From the NCBI GenBank assembly GCA_021768705.1, contig JAETUG010000007.1, positions 1 through 64,000 on the forward strand: a stretch of DNA of 64,000 bases, given 5' to 3'. The notes beneath the pieces were generated by a model, which saw only the letters and a program-made list of their open reading frames with translations, was not told the DNA's origin and ran no database searches. Made by a program: the position numbers and the translations under genes. The stretch is from Bacillota bacterium (GTDB taxonomy: Bacteria > Bacillota > Clostridia > Lachnospirales > Anaerotignaceae). Positions 25,918-34,567 of the stretch are shown one piece after another; position 1 is the first letter of the stretch, and each line of letters begins with the position of its first letter.

Positions 25918-26553
25918 ATGCTCATCACAGCCATCGAGCCCCAGAAGCGGGACCCAAGCAGATACGACATTTTCATCGACGGCGCATACGCCTTTGCGCT
26001 GCCTATGCAGGATATCCTCTATTTCAAGCTGAAGGAGGGGCAGGAAGCGGCGGAGGAGACGGTCGATTTCATCCGCAAGAACCTGATCTACATCAAGGCG
26101 CAGGACACGGCGCTGCACTTCATCGGCTACAAGATGCGGACAACGCAGGAAATCCGCCAAAAGCTGGCAGAGAAGGGCTTTGCCGAGGACACCATCGGGG
26201 AGGTGCTTTCCTTTCTGGAAAAATATGGCTATGCCGACGACAGGGAATATTGTCGGAAATATATCAGGGAAAAGCTGCGGATGAAGCCCAAGAGCGGCTA
26301 TGCGCTCAAAATAGAATTGCGGCAACGGGGCGTTTCCCCTCACATCATCGACGAGGTGATGGCGGAGACGGAGATGGACGAGGCAGGGGATGCTTTCCGC
26401 TGGCTGGAAAAGAAAAGCCGCGGACAATGGCCGCCGGAAAATGAGAAAAAAAAGAAACAGCTATATGATTTTTTGCTGCGGAAGGGCTATTCCTACGATA
26501 TCATCGGGGAAGCCTTTCGGCAGATGCAGGAAGCCTATGGAGGTGAGGACTGA
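25918..26553 (+). CDS. recX: Recombination regulator RecX
   Basis: 211 residues from ATG 25918 after AGAAGGGAGGCGG. RecX binds the RecA filament and limits strand exchange. The tandem three-helix RecX repeats are visible: ALHFIGYKMRTTQEIRQKLAEKGF and YGYADDREYCRKYIREKLRMKPKSGYALKIELRQRGV, then a third repeat near the C-terminus (LYDFLLRKGYSYDIIGEAF). Length is typical. The stop TGA overlaps the ATG of the TPR gene (TGATG), so the two are coupled. recA is not in the window. Confidence 0.92.
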   Translation: MLITAIEPQKRDPSRYDIFIDGAYAFALPMQDILYFKLKEGQEAAEETVDFIRKNLIYIKAQDTALHFIGYKMRTTQEIRQKLAEKGFAEDTIGEVLSFLEKYGYADDREYCRKYIREKLRMKPKSGYALKIELRQRGVSPHIIDEVMAETEMDEAGDAFRWLEKKSRGQWPPENEKKKKQLYDFLLRKGYSYDIIGEAFRQMQEAYGGED

Positions 26554-28829
26554 TGGCATTTTACATCGGAGAGATCAGAAGGATACGAAAGGAATTTTTC
26601 GAAGCATACAAGGATGGGGACTATAAAAAGGCGATCGTCCTGGGGAAAAGCCTTTTAAATATATATGTGGAAAATGACGACTGCGACTGCATGGAATACG
26701 CCGTGGATATGAGCAATCTGGCAATGGTTTTCGATCAGCTGCATCTCTATGACCGTGCGGCGGAATATTATAAAAAGGCGGCAGAGCTGAAAAAGGATTA
26801 CAGTGGGGAAAGCCTTTCTTATGCGGATACGCTGAACAATCTGGCTATCGTTTTCAACCACCTCGGCAGGCAGGAAGAAGCCCTGAAATTGCATAATAAG
26901 GTGCTAGAAATTCGGGATGCCAAGCTGGGCAGGGAGCATGCCGATGATATCCACAGCCTGTACCATATGGGCAATACATACGAATTGCTGCAGGATATGG
27001 ATAAGGCCATTGAATGTCATACCAAAGCCCTGCAGCGGGCAAGACGGTGCAAGGAATTTACCATGCTGGACTTGGCTGATCTGCACGGTGCAATGGCGAG
27101 AGCCTACGATGCCAAGGGCAATTTCAAAAAAGCCATATATTATTATGAGGTCTGCTTAGACTTGATCGAAAAAGCACGGGGGAATGATAATTTCTACTAT
27201 ATGATGAATGTGCTGACGTTGGCTTCTGTCTGCGAAAAGGCGGGGCTGATGGATCTGGCGGTGGAATACTGCGAAAAGGCTGTGGAGATCCGCAGAAAGC
27301 TGATGAGCGAGGACCATCTGGATTTTATGAACAGCCTGAATTCTCTGGCGGCCATCTGCTGTAAGGATGGGCAGTACGATAAGGCGTTGGAGCTTCATCG
27401 GGAAGTACTGGATATCGTGGAGCGGATGCTAGGAAAAGAGCATATCTTCTATGCGGATGCTCTGAATAACCTGAGCGTGGACTATGCAGGGAAAAAGGAA
27501 TTTAAAAAAGCCCTTGCCCTGAATATAAAGGCATTGAATCAGAAAAAGACCCTACTGGGAGAAAAAGACCCTCAGGTGGCGGCGTGCTTGATGAGCATGG
27601 GTACGCTGTATGATAACATGGGGAAAGGAGAAGAAGCACTGCAATGCTTCGAGGATGCCCTTGCTATCCGCAGAACCATTGAGCAAGGCAAAAATACTGC
27701 CTGCGCCGATACCCTGACCGCCATGGGAAAGCTTTATGAAAAGCAGAATGCCTATGAAAAAGCCGCAGAAGCTGTAAAGGAAGCACTGGAAATCCGCAAA
27801 GCCTGCGGTGATGAAAGCAGCGGGATGTATGTCTGGTGTCTGCATCTTTTGGCTGAGATTTACAGAAGACAGGGCGAGCATGAAAAGGCCATCGGCTTAT
27901 GCAAGGATGGCGTGGATATCATGGAAACCCGTTTTGGTGCCAACCATCCCCGTTATGCTGCGGCTCTGGAAAAGCTGGGACTGGTCTATGAAACAGCGGG
28001 AGACTTGGAACGGGCAGAGGAAGCCCTGACCCGTACGGCGGAGATCCGCAAGGAAATGCTGGATGAGGATAATCCCCTGTATCTGAATACACTGGAAGCC
28101 TTGGCCCGTGTTTCTATCAAGCAGAAAAAATTTGAAAAGGCCATCGAGCTGTATCGGGAAAAGAATGATGTGAATTTCGAGGAAACTGCTCAGGAGCAGC
28201 TGGCGGCGGCAAATAATCTGCTGGCCATTGCCAACTGCCATAGATTTGCAGGGAACGAGGATAAGGCGGAAGCCTATTTTGCGGAAGCGGAAGCGAAACA
28301 GAAGCGCAGCGGTCTCCCTATGGATGAGACCTATGAAAAACGCAGACATCTGTTCCTGCAGCAGAAAATGGAGGAGATCATCCAGACACCCCCGAAGCCT
28401 GAGGGTAAGGGAGAGGCAGACCCCCAGAAGGCAGTGGAATATTACAGCGCATTGGCATTATCCATCCGGAATAAGGAAGGAGAAAGCCAGAATTTTGCCA
28501 AGGCACTGCTGAAAACGGCGGCCCTCCATGCCAAACTGGGGCATCAAAAGGATACAGAGACCCTTCTTGACCGTGTGCTTTCCATTGGAGCCCGGGAAGG
28601 GGTGTTCACGGTGACCTTTGGGAAGCTCTGCGACCGTGTGGGGCGCATTTACGCCGAAGCCGGCAGCAGGGACAAAGCGGAATCCACCCTGCGGCAATCT
28701 TATCAGATCCAGGCTATGGCGGGGAAATGTATGACCAGGGAAGGACATTCGCTCTTGCTTCGCCTACTGCAGGAAAAAGGCGATGAAAAGGCTTATTCTG
28801 CAGTAAAAAACGGCGAAAAATTAGAATAA
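26553..28829 (+). CDS. Large tetratricopeptide-repeat protein
   Basis: 758 residues; ATG overlaps the recX stop, with GGAGGTGAGG just upstream. About ten or more 42-residue TPR units of the kinesin-light-chain type fill the protein: DMSNLAMVFDQLHLYDRAAEYYKKA, DTLNNLAIVFNHLGRQEEALKLHNKVLEIR, NSLAAICCKDGQYDKALELHREVL and so on. No signal, membrane helix or enzymatic domain is seen, so it is a cytoplasmic scaffold. A less regular stretch with a PPKPEGKGE linker near 610-625 separates the last three repeats. Translational coupling to recX suggests co-regulation, but a role in recombination is not shown by the sequence. Confidence 0.88.
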   Translation: MAFYIGEIRRIRKEFFEAYKDGDYKKAIVLGKSLLNIYVENDDCDCMEYAVDMSNLAMVFDQLHLYDRAAEYYKKAAELKKDYSGESLSYADTLNNLAIVFNHLGRQEEALKLHNKVLEIRDAKLGREHADDIHSLYHMGNTYELLQDMDKAIECHTKALQRARRCKEFTMLDLADLHGAMARAYDAKGNFKKAIYYYEVCLDLIEKARGNDNFYYMMNVLTLASVCEKAGLMDLAVEYCEKAVEIRRKLMSEDHLDFMNSLNSLAAICCKDGQYDKALELHREVLDIVERMLGKEHIFYADALNNLSVDYAGKKEFKKALALNIKALNQKKTLLGEKDPQVAACLMSMGTLYDNMGKGEEALQCFEDALAIRRTIEQGKNTACADTLTAMGKLYEKQNAYEKAAEAVKEALEIRKACGDESSGMYVWCLHLLAEIYRRQGEHEKAIGLCKDGVDIMETRFGANHPRYAAALEKLGLVYETAGDLERAEEALTRTAEIRKEMLDEDNPLYLNTLEALARVSIKQKKFEKAIELYREKNDVNFEETAQEQLAAANNLLAIANCHRFAGNEDKAEAYFAEAEAKQKRSGLPMDETYEKRRHLFLQQKMEEIIQTPPKPEGKGEADPQKAVEYYSALALSIRNKEGESQNFAKALLKTAALHAKLGHQKDTETLLDRVLSIGAREGVFTVTFGKLCDRVGRIYAEAGSRDKAESTLRQSYQIQAMAGKCMTREGHSLLLRLLQEKGDEKAYSAVKNGEKLE

Positions 28830-28834
28830 ATTTG

Positions 28835-28863
28835 TTGACAGAAGGGCTTCGGTATGCTAGTAT
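28835..28863 (+). promoter_or_regulatory. Promoter of the rplU operon
   Basis: Consensus TTGACA, 17-bp spacer, TAGTAT, six bases after the TPR gene stop. TATATT at 28861 would give a 20-bp spacer. Confidence 0.55.
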
Positions 28864-28869
28864 ATTGGA

Positions 28870-28955
28870 GTATGTTCAGCCGCATGAAGAGGTTCGAGAA
28901 AATCGGAGAAAGGCTCCGGTTACCACATTCAGCGAGTAAAATTGCGAGGAGGTGT
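28870..28955 (+). ncRNA. Candidate L21 ribosomal-protein leader
   Basis: The 90-base leader between promoter and rplU can fold, including CGGAG/CTCCG (28904-28918) with flanking GGT/ACC. Bacillota rplU operons commonly carry an L21 leader that mediates autoregulation. I assign it by position and foldability only; no covariance check was possible. Confidence 0.42.
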
Positions 28956-28959
28956 CAAC

Positions 28960-29265
28960 ATGTACGCAATTATTGAAACTGGCGGTAAGCAGTATAAAGT
29001 ATCCGAAGGTGATATCATCACAGTTGAAAAACTGGCTGTAGAAGCAGGCTCCGAATACAAATTCGACAAAGTTCTGGTTCTGGCAAAAGACGGCGATATC
29101 AAAGTAGGTGCTCCTTACGTGGAAGGTGCAGCGGTTACAGCATCCGTAATCGGTGACGGCAAAGCGAAAAAGGTTGTAGTTTACAAATACAAACCCAAAA
29201 AAGGCTTCCACAAGAAAAGAGGCCACAGACAGCCTTTCACAAAACTGCAGATCAAATCCCTGTAA
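28960..29265 (+). CDS. rplU: 50S ribosomal protein L21
   Basis: 101 residues from ATG 28960 after GAGGAGG. The family block [18 protein letters not shown] opens the protein, with [25 protein letters not shown] and the basic C-terminal [23 protein letters not shown] that binds 23S rRNA. First gene of the conserved rplU-prp-rpmA-obgE order. Codon use is strongly biased, as expected for a ribosomal gene. Confidence 0.98.
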   Translation: MYAIIETGGKQYKVSEGDIITVEKLAVEAGSEYKFDKVLVLAKDGDIKVGAPYVEGAAVTASVIGDGKAKKVVVYKYKPKKGFHKKRGHRQPFTKLQIKSL

Positions 29266-29271
29266 TCTATC

Positions 29272-29604
29272 ATGATTAAAGCTAGGATTTATCGCAAAAA
29301 TCAGAAAATCTGCGGATTTGAGATTTCCGGTCATGCGGGCTATGCCGCAGCAGGCGAGGATATCGTTTGTTCCGCGGTGACAGTGCTTTGTTTTAACACA
29401 GTCAACGCTGTGGAGAGATTCACTGACATCCCCTTTAAATGCGAAGCGGATGAAAAACGCGGCGGTTATCTCAAAGTCTTGTTTCCCCTTGAGGGAATGA
29501 CAGACCACGATACACAGCTTCTTTTGGAAACTTTGGTCATGGGCCTGTCGGATATAGCATCAGAATACAACAAATATCTCACTTTGATACATGAGGAGGT
29601 GTGA
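29272..29604 (+). CDS. prp: Ribosomal-processing cysteine protease Prp
   Basis: 110 residues, starting 6 bases after the rplU stop. Prp removes the N-terminal extension of L27, an essential step in Bacillota that keep that extension. The catalytic pair is visible: His in SGHAGYAAAGEDIVCSAV and Cys in the same block. The C-terminal VMGLSDIASEYNKYL matches the family. Its substrate gene rpmA follows at once, and the predicted L27 carries the matching cleavage motif. Length is normal. Confidence 0.95.
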   Translation: MIKARIYRKNQKICGFEISGHAGYAAAGEDIVCSAVTVLCFNTVNAVERFTDIPFKCEADEKRGGYLKVLFPLEGMTDHDTQLLLETLVMGLSDIASEYNKYLTLIHEEV

Positions 29605-29607
29605 AGT

Positions 29608-29898
29608 ATGTTCAGATTGAACCTTCAGTTCTTCGCGCACCATAAAGGCGGCGGTTCCACAAAGAACGGTCGTGACTCCAATGCTAAGAGACTTGGTGCA
29701 AAACGTGCAGACGGTCAGTACGTTCTGGCTGGCAATATCTTATACACACAGAGAGGCACAAAGATCCATCCCGGCGTAAACGTTGGTAAGGGCGGCAACG
29801 ATACACTGTTCGCTCTGGTTGATGGCCGTGTGAAATATGAAAGAAAAGGCAGAGACAAAAAACAGGTTTCTGTTTACCCTGTCGAAATCGCTGAATAA
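29608..29898 (+). CDS. rpmA: 50S ribosomal protein L27 with Prp-cleaved N-terminal extension
   Basis: 96 residues from ATG 29608 after GAGGAGGTG. The N-terminus is [17 protein letters not shown]; Prp is known to cut after FFA-type motifs, here expected between Ala and His. After that come the conserved [36 protein letters not shown] and [11 protein letters not shown] blocks. L27 reaches toward the peptidyl-transferase centre, so an unprocessed extension would block function. Third gene of the operon; a strong terminator follows. Confidence 0.97.
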   Translation: MFRLNLQFFAHHKGGGSTKNGRDSNAKRLGAKRADGQYVLAGNILYTQRGTKIHPGVNVGKGGNDTLFALVDGRVKYERKGRDKKQVSVYPVEIAE

Positions 29899-29915
29899 GA
29901 TTGCATGAAATCGTG

Positions 29916-29947
29916 AAGGCTTCAAATGATATCATTTGAAGCCTTTT
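29916..29947 (+). terminator. Terminator of the rplU-prp-rpmA operon
   Basis: 13-bp arms GGCTTCAAATGAT/ATCATTTGAAGCC form a perfect palindrome with a T run. obgE therefore probably depends on read-through or its own promoter. Confidence 0.92.
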
Positions 29948-30202
29948 TCGTGAGAAGCGGAGCTTCTCAAACAAAAGCCTGCTTTTGTTTGGGGAGACAG
30001 AGGTTTAAACAAACGAGTTCCGGCGGCATAAATGCTTTGAAACTCGCAGTTTTCCTCGGCATCGAAGTTCGGCTTTTGACGAAAAAGTTAAGTTGTCCCT
30101 TTCCCTACCGCAAAATATAATTTTGCGGCAGTATAAGGGTCAAGGGAAATTATTTCCCTTGTGGGGTTTGGGGCAAAGCCCCAAGGAAAGGAGCGAAATA
30201 AA
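29948..30202 (+). promoter_or_regulatory. Hairpin-rich leader upstream of obgE
   Basis: This stretch without a gene holds a chain of inverted repeats: GAGAAGC/GCTTCTC (29952-29968), AAACAAAAGC/GCTTTTGTTT (29969-29990), CGAGTT/AACTCG with inner GCAT/ATGC (30014-30046), CCGCAAAAT/ATTTTGCGG (30108-30128), CAAGGGAAAT/ATTTCCCTTG (30141-30161) and TTGGGGC/GCCCCAA (30168-30184), the last ending just before the ribosome site AAGGAAAGGAG. The AAGGG runs at 30135-30146 can pair with upstream CCCT (30097-30106) or downstream CCCTT, so exclusive folds are possible. No good promoter was found. Confidence 0.6.
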
Positions 30203-31480
30203 ATGTTTGTAGATAGAGTCAAGATCCATGTAAAAGGCGGCAACGGCGGCGATGGCAAGGTTTCCTTTTTCCGTGCAAAATATATCACCCATGGCGGCCC
30301 CGACGGCGGCGATGGCGGCAAGGGCGGCAATGTTGTTTTTGTAGGCGAAAGCGGCATGAATACCCTGATGGACTTCCGCTATAAAAGAAAATTCGCAGCA
30401 ACCAACGGCGAACCCGGCGGCAAACGCAACTGCTTCGGCGCAGACGGCGAGGATGTCATCATCAAAGTCCCCGTTGGTACCGTCATCCGTGAAGCGGAAA
30501 GCGGTAAAGTTATGGCAGACATCACCCGCCACGGCGAGGAAAAAATCCTGATCTATGGCGGCAAAGGCGGCAAGGGCAATCAGCACTTTGCAACCCCCAC
30601 CAGACAGGCGCCCAGATACGCAGAACCTGGCAGGATCGCCAAGGAATATGATGTTATTCTGGAACTGAAGCTGATCGCAGACGTTGGTCTGATCGGTTTC
30701 CCGAACGTGGGGAAATCCACACTGCTGTCCATGGTAACAAACGCAAACCCCAAGATCGCAAACTATCACTTTACCACACTGTCCCCCAATCTGGGCGTGG
30801 TAGAAGGCAGATTTGGCGATAAATTCGTTTTGGCGGATATCCCCGGTTTGGTGGAAGGCGCCAGCGAAGGCGTTGGTCTGGGGCATGAATTCCTGCGCCA
30901 TGTGGAACGTACCAAGGTTTTCATCCATGTGGTAGACGCAGCCGGCGTGGAAGGCGACGACCCTGTGGAGAACGTGGAAAAGATCAACAGAGAACTGGCA
31001 GAATATAAAGAAGATCTGATGAAACGCCCCCAGGTCATTGCGGCAAATAAAACAGATATCCCCGGTTCTGAGGAAAACGTGGCAAGACTGAAAGAGGTTT
31101 ACGAAGCAAAGGGCTATCAGGTATTCCCTATTTCTGCAGCCACAAACAAAGGTCTGGATGAGCTGCTGACAGAGGTCGGCAGGATTCTGAGAGAATACCC
31201 TGAAGATATCGTATTCGAAGAAGAATATGAAGAATTTGATGAAGTGAAAGTGGATCAGGAACCTTTCACCATCGAAGAAGTGGAAGAAGGCTATTTCGTG
31301 GTTTCCGGCGTTGGTGTAGAAAAGATGATCGGTTACACCAATATCGATACAGAAAAAGGCTTTGCGTTCTTCCAGAAATATCTGAAAGAAAAAGGGATCA
31401 TCGAAGCACTGGAGGAAAAAGGCATCCAGGAAGGCGATACCGTTCATATCTACGATCTGGATTTCGAATTCTGGAAATAA
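30203..31480 (+). CDS. obgE: GTPase ObgE/CgtA
   Basis: 425 residues from ATG 30203 after GGAAAGGAG. Obg is an essential GTPase in 50S assembly and stringent signalling. The glycine-rich Obg fold is clear at 1-155 (FVDRVKIHVKGGNGGDGKVSFFR, GGPDGGDGGKGGNV, GGKGGKGNQHFATPTRQAP). The G domain has GFPNVGKSTLL (G1), the Thr of FTT (G2), DIPGLVEGA (G3), NKTD (G4) and SAA (G5). The C-terminal OCT domain (residues about 350-425) is present. Followed by a strong terminator. Confidence 0.96.
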   Translation: MFVDRVKIHVKGGNGGDGKVSFFRAKYITHGGPDGGDGGKGGNVVFVGESGMNTLMDFRYKRKFAATNGEPGGKRNCFGADGEDVIIKVPVGTVIREAESGKVMADITRHGEEKILIYGGKGGKGNQHFATPTRQAPRYAEPGRIAKEYDVILELKLIADVGLIGFPNVGKSTLLSMVTNANPKIANYHFTTLSPNLGVVEGRFGDKFVLADIPGLVEGASEGVGLGHEFLRHVERTKVFIHVVDAAGVEGDDPVENVEKINRELAEYKEDLMKRPQVIAANKTDIPGSEENVARLKEVYEAKGYQVFPISAATNKGLDELLTEVGRILREYPEDIVFEEEYEEFDEVKVDQEPFTIEEVEEGYFVVSGVGVEKMIGYTNIDTEKGFAFFQKYLKEKGIIEALEEKGIQEGDTVHIYDLDFEFWK

Positions 31481-31496
31481 TTGCCCATCAAAAAGA

Positions 31497-31533
31497 AAAG
31501 GCATTTCGTACAAATACGAAGTGCCTTATTTTT
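31497..31533 (+). terminator. Bidirectional terminator between obgE and the YczE-like gene
   Basis: Stem AAGGCATTTCGTA/TACGAAGTGCCTT (one G-T pair), loop CAAA, T-rich tail. Confidence 0.9.
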
Positions 31534-31543
31534 ATGCAGAGAT

Positions 31544-32203
31544 TCATTTTCCCAACAGGAGCATTGTAGCTTCTGCTACATTCCGATGCTCCATGGCTCT
31601 CGGTTCAAAGTGCATGAGCTTGCAGACGATTTGCAAAGCCGTACCTATGCCGAATACGGAAATGATAGTGCCAATGCCTATAGGACCGCCCAGCAGCCAG
31701 CCAATGAACAACGCCGCACCGACCATTACGGTCTGTACTACGCCGATCGGGGTATTGGGGAACCGCTTACCCAAGGCGATGAGCAGGGAATCCCGTGGGC
31801 CGCAGCTTTGCCCGGCGGACATATAGAAATATTGCCCATAACCCATGATAAACAGACCTGCAACCACCATAACGCAGCCCAGGGGCAGGCTGTTCACTTC
31901 TGGCAGGGAAAGGATGCGGTCGATGAGGTCAACATAATTGCCCACCAGAAGGGCATCCAAAATGGTGCCGTAGCCGATTTTTTCTTTCAGCAAAATATCG
32001 ATGAACAAGATGAGGATACTGATGCCCGTATGGACGATGCCATAGCTGAGCCCTATGTGATAGGAGACACCCATGGAAAGGCAATCCCACGGAGCAAGGC
32101 CGATATCTGCCTGAATGGTCAGATAGACGCCGAAGGAAAAGAGGAACAGCCCGAAGGCGGATTTACCGATTTGTTTTATCATTTGTAGGGATTGGTTCTG
32201 CAT
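31544..32203 (-). CDS. YczE/YyaS/YitT family membrane protein
   Basis: 219 residues with about five membrane helices. The family signatures are seen: FGVYLTIQADIGLAPWDCLSMG near the N-terminus, then GYGTILDALLVGNYVDLI, FIMGYGQYFYMSAGQSCGPRDSLLIALGKR, and GGPIGIGTIISVFGIGTALQIVCKL. The family is broad and of unknown function, sometimes linked to antibiotic or peptide export. The gene reads toward the obgE terminator. It shares the minus strand with the broken geranylgeranyl reductase gene, whose 3' end is 15 bases upstream, so they may have been co-transcribed. Confidence 0.85.
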   Translation of the reverse strand: MQNQSLQMIKQIGKSAFGLFLFSFGVYLTIQADIGLAPWDCLSMGVSYHIGLSYGIVHTGISILILFIDILLKEKIGYGTILDALLVGNYVDLIDRILSLPEVNSLPLGCVMVVAGLFIMGYGQYFYMSAGQSCGPRDSLLIALGKRFPNTPIGVVQTVMVGAALFIGWLLGGPIGIGTIISVFGIGTALQIVCKLMHFEPRAMEHRNVAEATMLLLGK

Positions 32204-32218
32204 GGTGGTTCTCCTGTT

Positions 32219-33132
32219 TTATGGTTGCGCCCGCCGCTGCGGGCTTATTTTTTTTGCAAAATGGGGTGTTGTGTCTTTTTGGGTGGCTTCGTTGATCTGG
32301 ATGCTGCGGATGCCGCTTTTCATCACCAGCTTTCGTAGGAAGGAATGGTACATGAAGGGGCATTTCAGTACCTTTAAGAACAGCTTGAAGCGGATATGGA
32401 AGGTCTTTTTCCAATATCTCTGATTCAAATCGCCCTTGGGATGGTTCAGCACACGGCTCAAATCCCTTGCGCTGTAGATGGCGCTGCTGATGCCCTCTAA
32501 AGAGCTGGGGCTGATGAAGCCTGCCGCTTCGCCGATGAAGAAAATGCCCTTTTCTCCTTTGCAGAAATCCCCAAAGGAGGAGGGGCGCAAAACTAGACAA
32601 GCCTCTGTTTTCAGGGGCTCGCCAAAGCGGAAGCCGATCTGTTCCAGCTTTTGTTTTTGCTTCTCAAAGCGTGCTCTGGCGTTGTCCAAAGGGAATGCAC
32701 CGCCGAAGATGAACTGATGGTCTTTGGAAATAGACCAGGAGCAGCAATCGGTGGTCTCCGGGTCGAAGATGCAGGAATAGAAGGGGGTGGGGTGGGTTTC
32801 CGGGAACCATTGCTGGATGGAAAGATAGTTCCGAATCTTCTTTTGGGGGTAAAAGGTTCGGCGGACGATGGAATTTGCCCCGTCGGCACCCACAAGGCAT
32901 TTTGCTGTGCAGGTGTGGGTTTTTCCTTGGGCAGGGTCAGGTCAAAAGATGCCAGTGCTTTTTGGGCATCCCCTGAAATGAGCCCACCGCAGGGCTTTTG
33001 GAAGCCGTCCTTGCCGAAAACCTTCTTATCGATGGCGATGATTTTGTATTTTGGTGATAATAGCCGTGCCAATGTGGAGCCGGCAGGGCCAAGGCCGATG
33101 ATGGCGATATCATAATCGTAGTTTCGTTTCAT
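32219..33132 (-). pseudogene. Geranylgeranyl reductase-type FAD oxidoreductase with internal deletion and frameshift
   Basis: Start ATG 33132 follows AGGGAGTG. The first part has the FAD loop YDIAIIGLGPAGSTLARLLS and FQKPCGGLISGDAQKALASFDLTLPKE, then the frame goes out of register near 32900-32920. The second frame resumes with CLVGADGANSIVRRTFYP and continues through IGEAAGFISPSSLEGISSAI to the stop. In intact relatives, roughly 90 residues (substrate region) separate LTLPKE from the VGADGANS motif; here they are missing and the two halves are in different frames. The family reduces geranylgeranyl or similar isoprenoid chains. Both ends are well preserved, so the loss looks recent. Confidence 0.8.
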
Positions 33133-33328
33133 ACAAACACTCCCTTTCACAAGGCAGTTTAGCACAAAATATGGAAAAGTAACGGAATGTATGAAAACTT
33201 TATATTTTTCTTAATTGTTTTGTAAGAAATACAGGAAAAGTATAGCGCAAAATATCTTCCTTTTCAAGAAGAAGGATTTTTTTCTTTTTTTCGGAAAGAA
33301 TAAGCAAAAAAGAAAAAGAGGTGGCGAT

Positions 33329-34567
33329 ATGGCTGCATTGGAACGATATTTGCCCAGATGCAGGATTTTTTTATTAGATGGGCAGAAATTTCGGACAAAT
33401 CTTTTGGTATTGTTTTTTGACCTGCCCCTATGGCGGGAAACGGCAACAAAGACAGCCCTTTTGGCAGAAGTCCTGAAACGGAGCGAAGAGCCGACGAAAG
33501 CAGCAAGGCAGGCAGAAGAGCTTTATGGTGCCTTGTGGGATATCAGCGTGGTGAAAAAAGGGGACAGACAGCTGCTTTTATTCTCTTTGGAGACCTTAAA
33601 GACAGTGGAAATGGAGGATGCCCTTTCTTTCCTGCGGGAACGGGTCCTGCGTCCCTTGGAGCAGGGAAGTTTTTCCGAAAAAGCCGTGGAGCGGCAGAAG
33701 ATTATTTTGCGCAGAAAGCTGGAAAGCCTGCGGGATGATAAGAAAGCCTTTGCCCGCAAGCGTGCGTTGGAGGAGACGGCAGAGGGAACGGCTTTTGCGA
33801 TTTCCGGTGATGGGTATGCCGAGGATTTGGAGGAGATCAACGGAAAAAATCTGTTTGCATGGTATCAGAAGATTGTAGAAACGGCGGAGGTAAAGGTCTT
33901 TTTTTGCGGAGACAAAGAGGAAAAGCCCAAGGTGCTTTCCCTGCGGCAGAACTTTCCGGGCAGAGTGGCAGTAAAGGCAAAAGAGGAACAGGATAACGAC
34001 CGCCATGAGCCGCCCCGTTTCATACAGGAAAAAGCAGAGGCCGAACAGGCACGATTGCTGCTGGGCTTTGAGGCAGATGTGGAAAACAGCCGCAGACAGG
34101 CGGCGTTGCTTCTGCTTCATCAGCTTTTGGGCGGCGACCCTGATTCTTTGCTGTTTCGGAAGATACGGGAGGAACAGGGCTTGTGTTATGATATCAAATC
34201 TTATCGTTATCCTCTTTCGCCGTACCTATTTGTACAGGCAGGGATTCAGGAAAAAGACGCCAAGGAGACAGGCAAGCTGACGCTGAAATGTTTGGAAGAA
34301 CTGAAAAAAGAGGGCGTTTCGGCGGAAAAGCTGCAGCAGGCAAAGGAAAGCATCCTGCGGGATTATGATGGCCTGGCGGACAGCCCCTGGGCCATGGTGG
34401 ATTTTTTTGCGGAGCAGGCGTTGCAGGGAAAAGAGCTGAGTACGGAAAAATTCCTGCGGCAGGTGGAACGGGTGGAACCGGAGGATATGATCCGAGCGGC
34501 GAACCACTTAAAGCTGAAAACAGTCTATTTGCTTAGCGGGGAGGCGGATGAAAATGGCGAGAACTGA
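33329..34567 (+). CDS. M16 peptidase family protein, non-catalytic subunit (YmfF-like)
   Basis: 412 residues from ATG 33329 after AAAAGAGGTGG. The fold is pitrilysin-like (LLLHQLLGGDPDSLLFRKIREEQGLCYDIKSY is the typical C-terminal block), but the zinc motif HxxEH is absent, as in non-catalytic partners. The adjacent 34554 gene carries the intact motif, so the pair probably forms a heterodimer like YmfF/YmfH of Bacillus. Such pairs often process peptides; in Bacillus neighbours they sit with cell-envelope genes. The start is supported because the longer upstream frame lacks a ribosome site. It overlaps the next gene by 14 bases. Confidence 0.88.
   Translation: MAALERYLPRCRIFLLDGQKFRTNLLVLFFDLPLWRETATKTALLAEVLKRSEEPTKAARQAEELYGALWDISVVKKGDRQLLLFSLETLKTVEMEDALSFLRERVLRPLEQGSFSEKAVERQKIILRRKLESLRDDKKAFARKRALEETAEGTAFAISGDGYAEDLEEINGKNLFAWYQKIVETAEVKVFFCGDKEEKPKVLSLRQNFPGRVAVKAKEEQDNDRHEPPRFIQEKAEAEQARLLLGFEADVENSRRQAALLLLHQLLGGDPDSLLFRKIREEQGLCYDIKSYRYPLSPYLFVQAGIQEKDAKETGKLTLKCLEELKKEGVSAEKLQQAKESILRDYDGLADSPWAMVDFFAEQALQGKELSTEKFLRQVERVEPEDMIRAANHLKLKTVYLLSGEADENGEN

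Noticed and set aside
30140-31513. Long minus-strand frame opposite obgE
   Set aside because: Composition is that of a reverse-complement shadow (Phe/His/Cys rich), and obgE is certain on the other strand.
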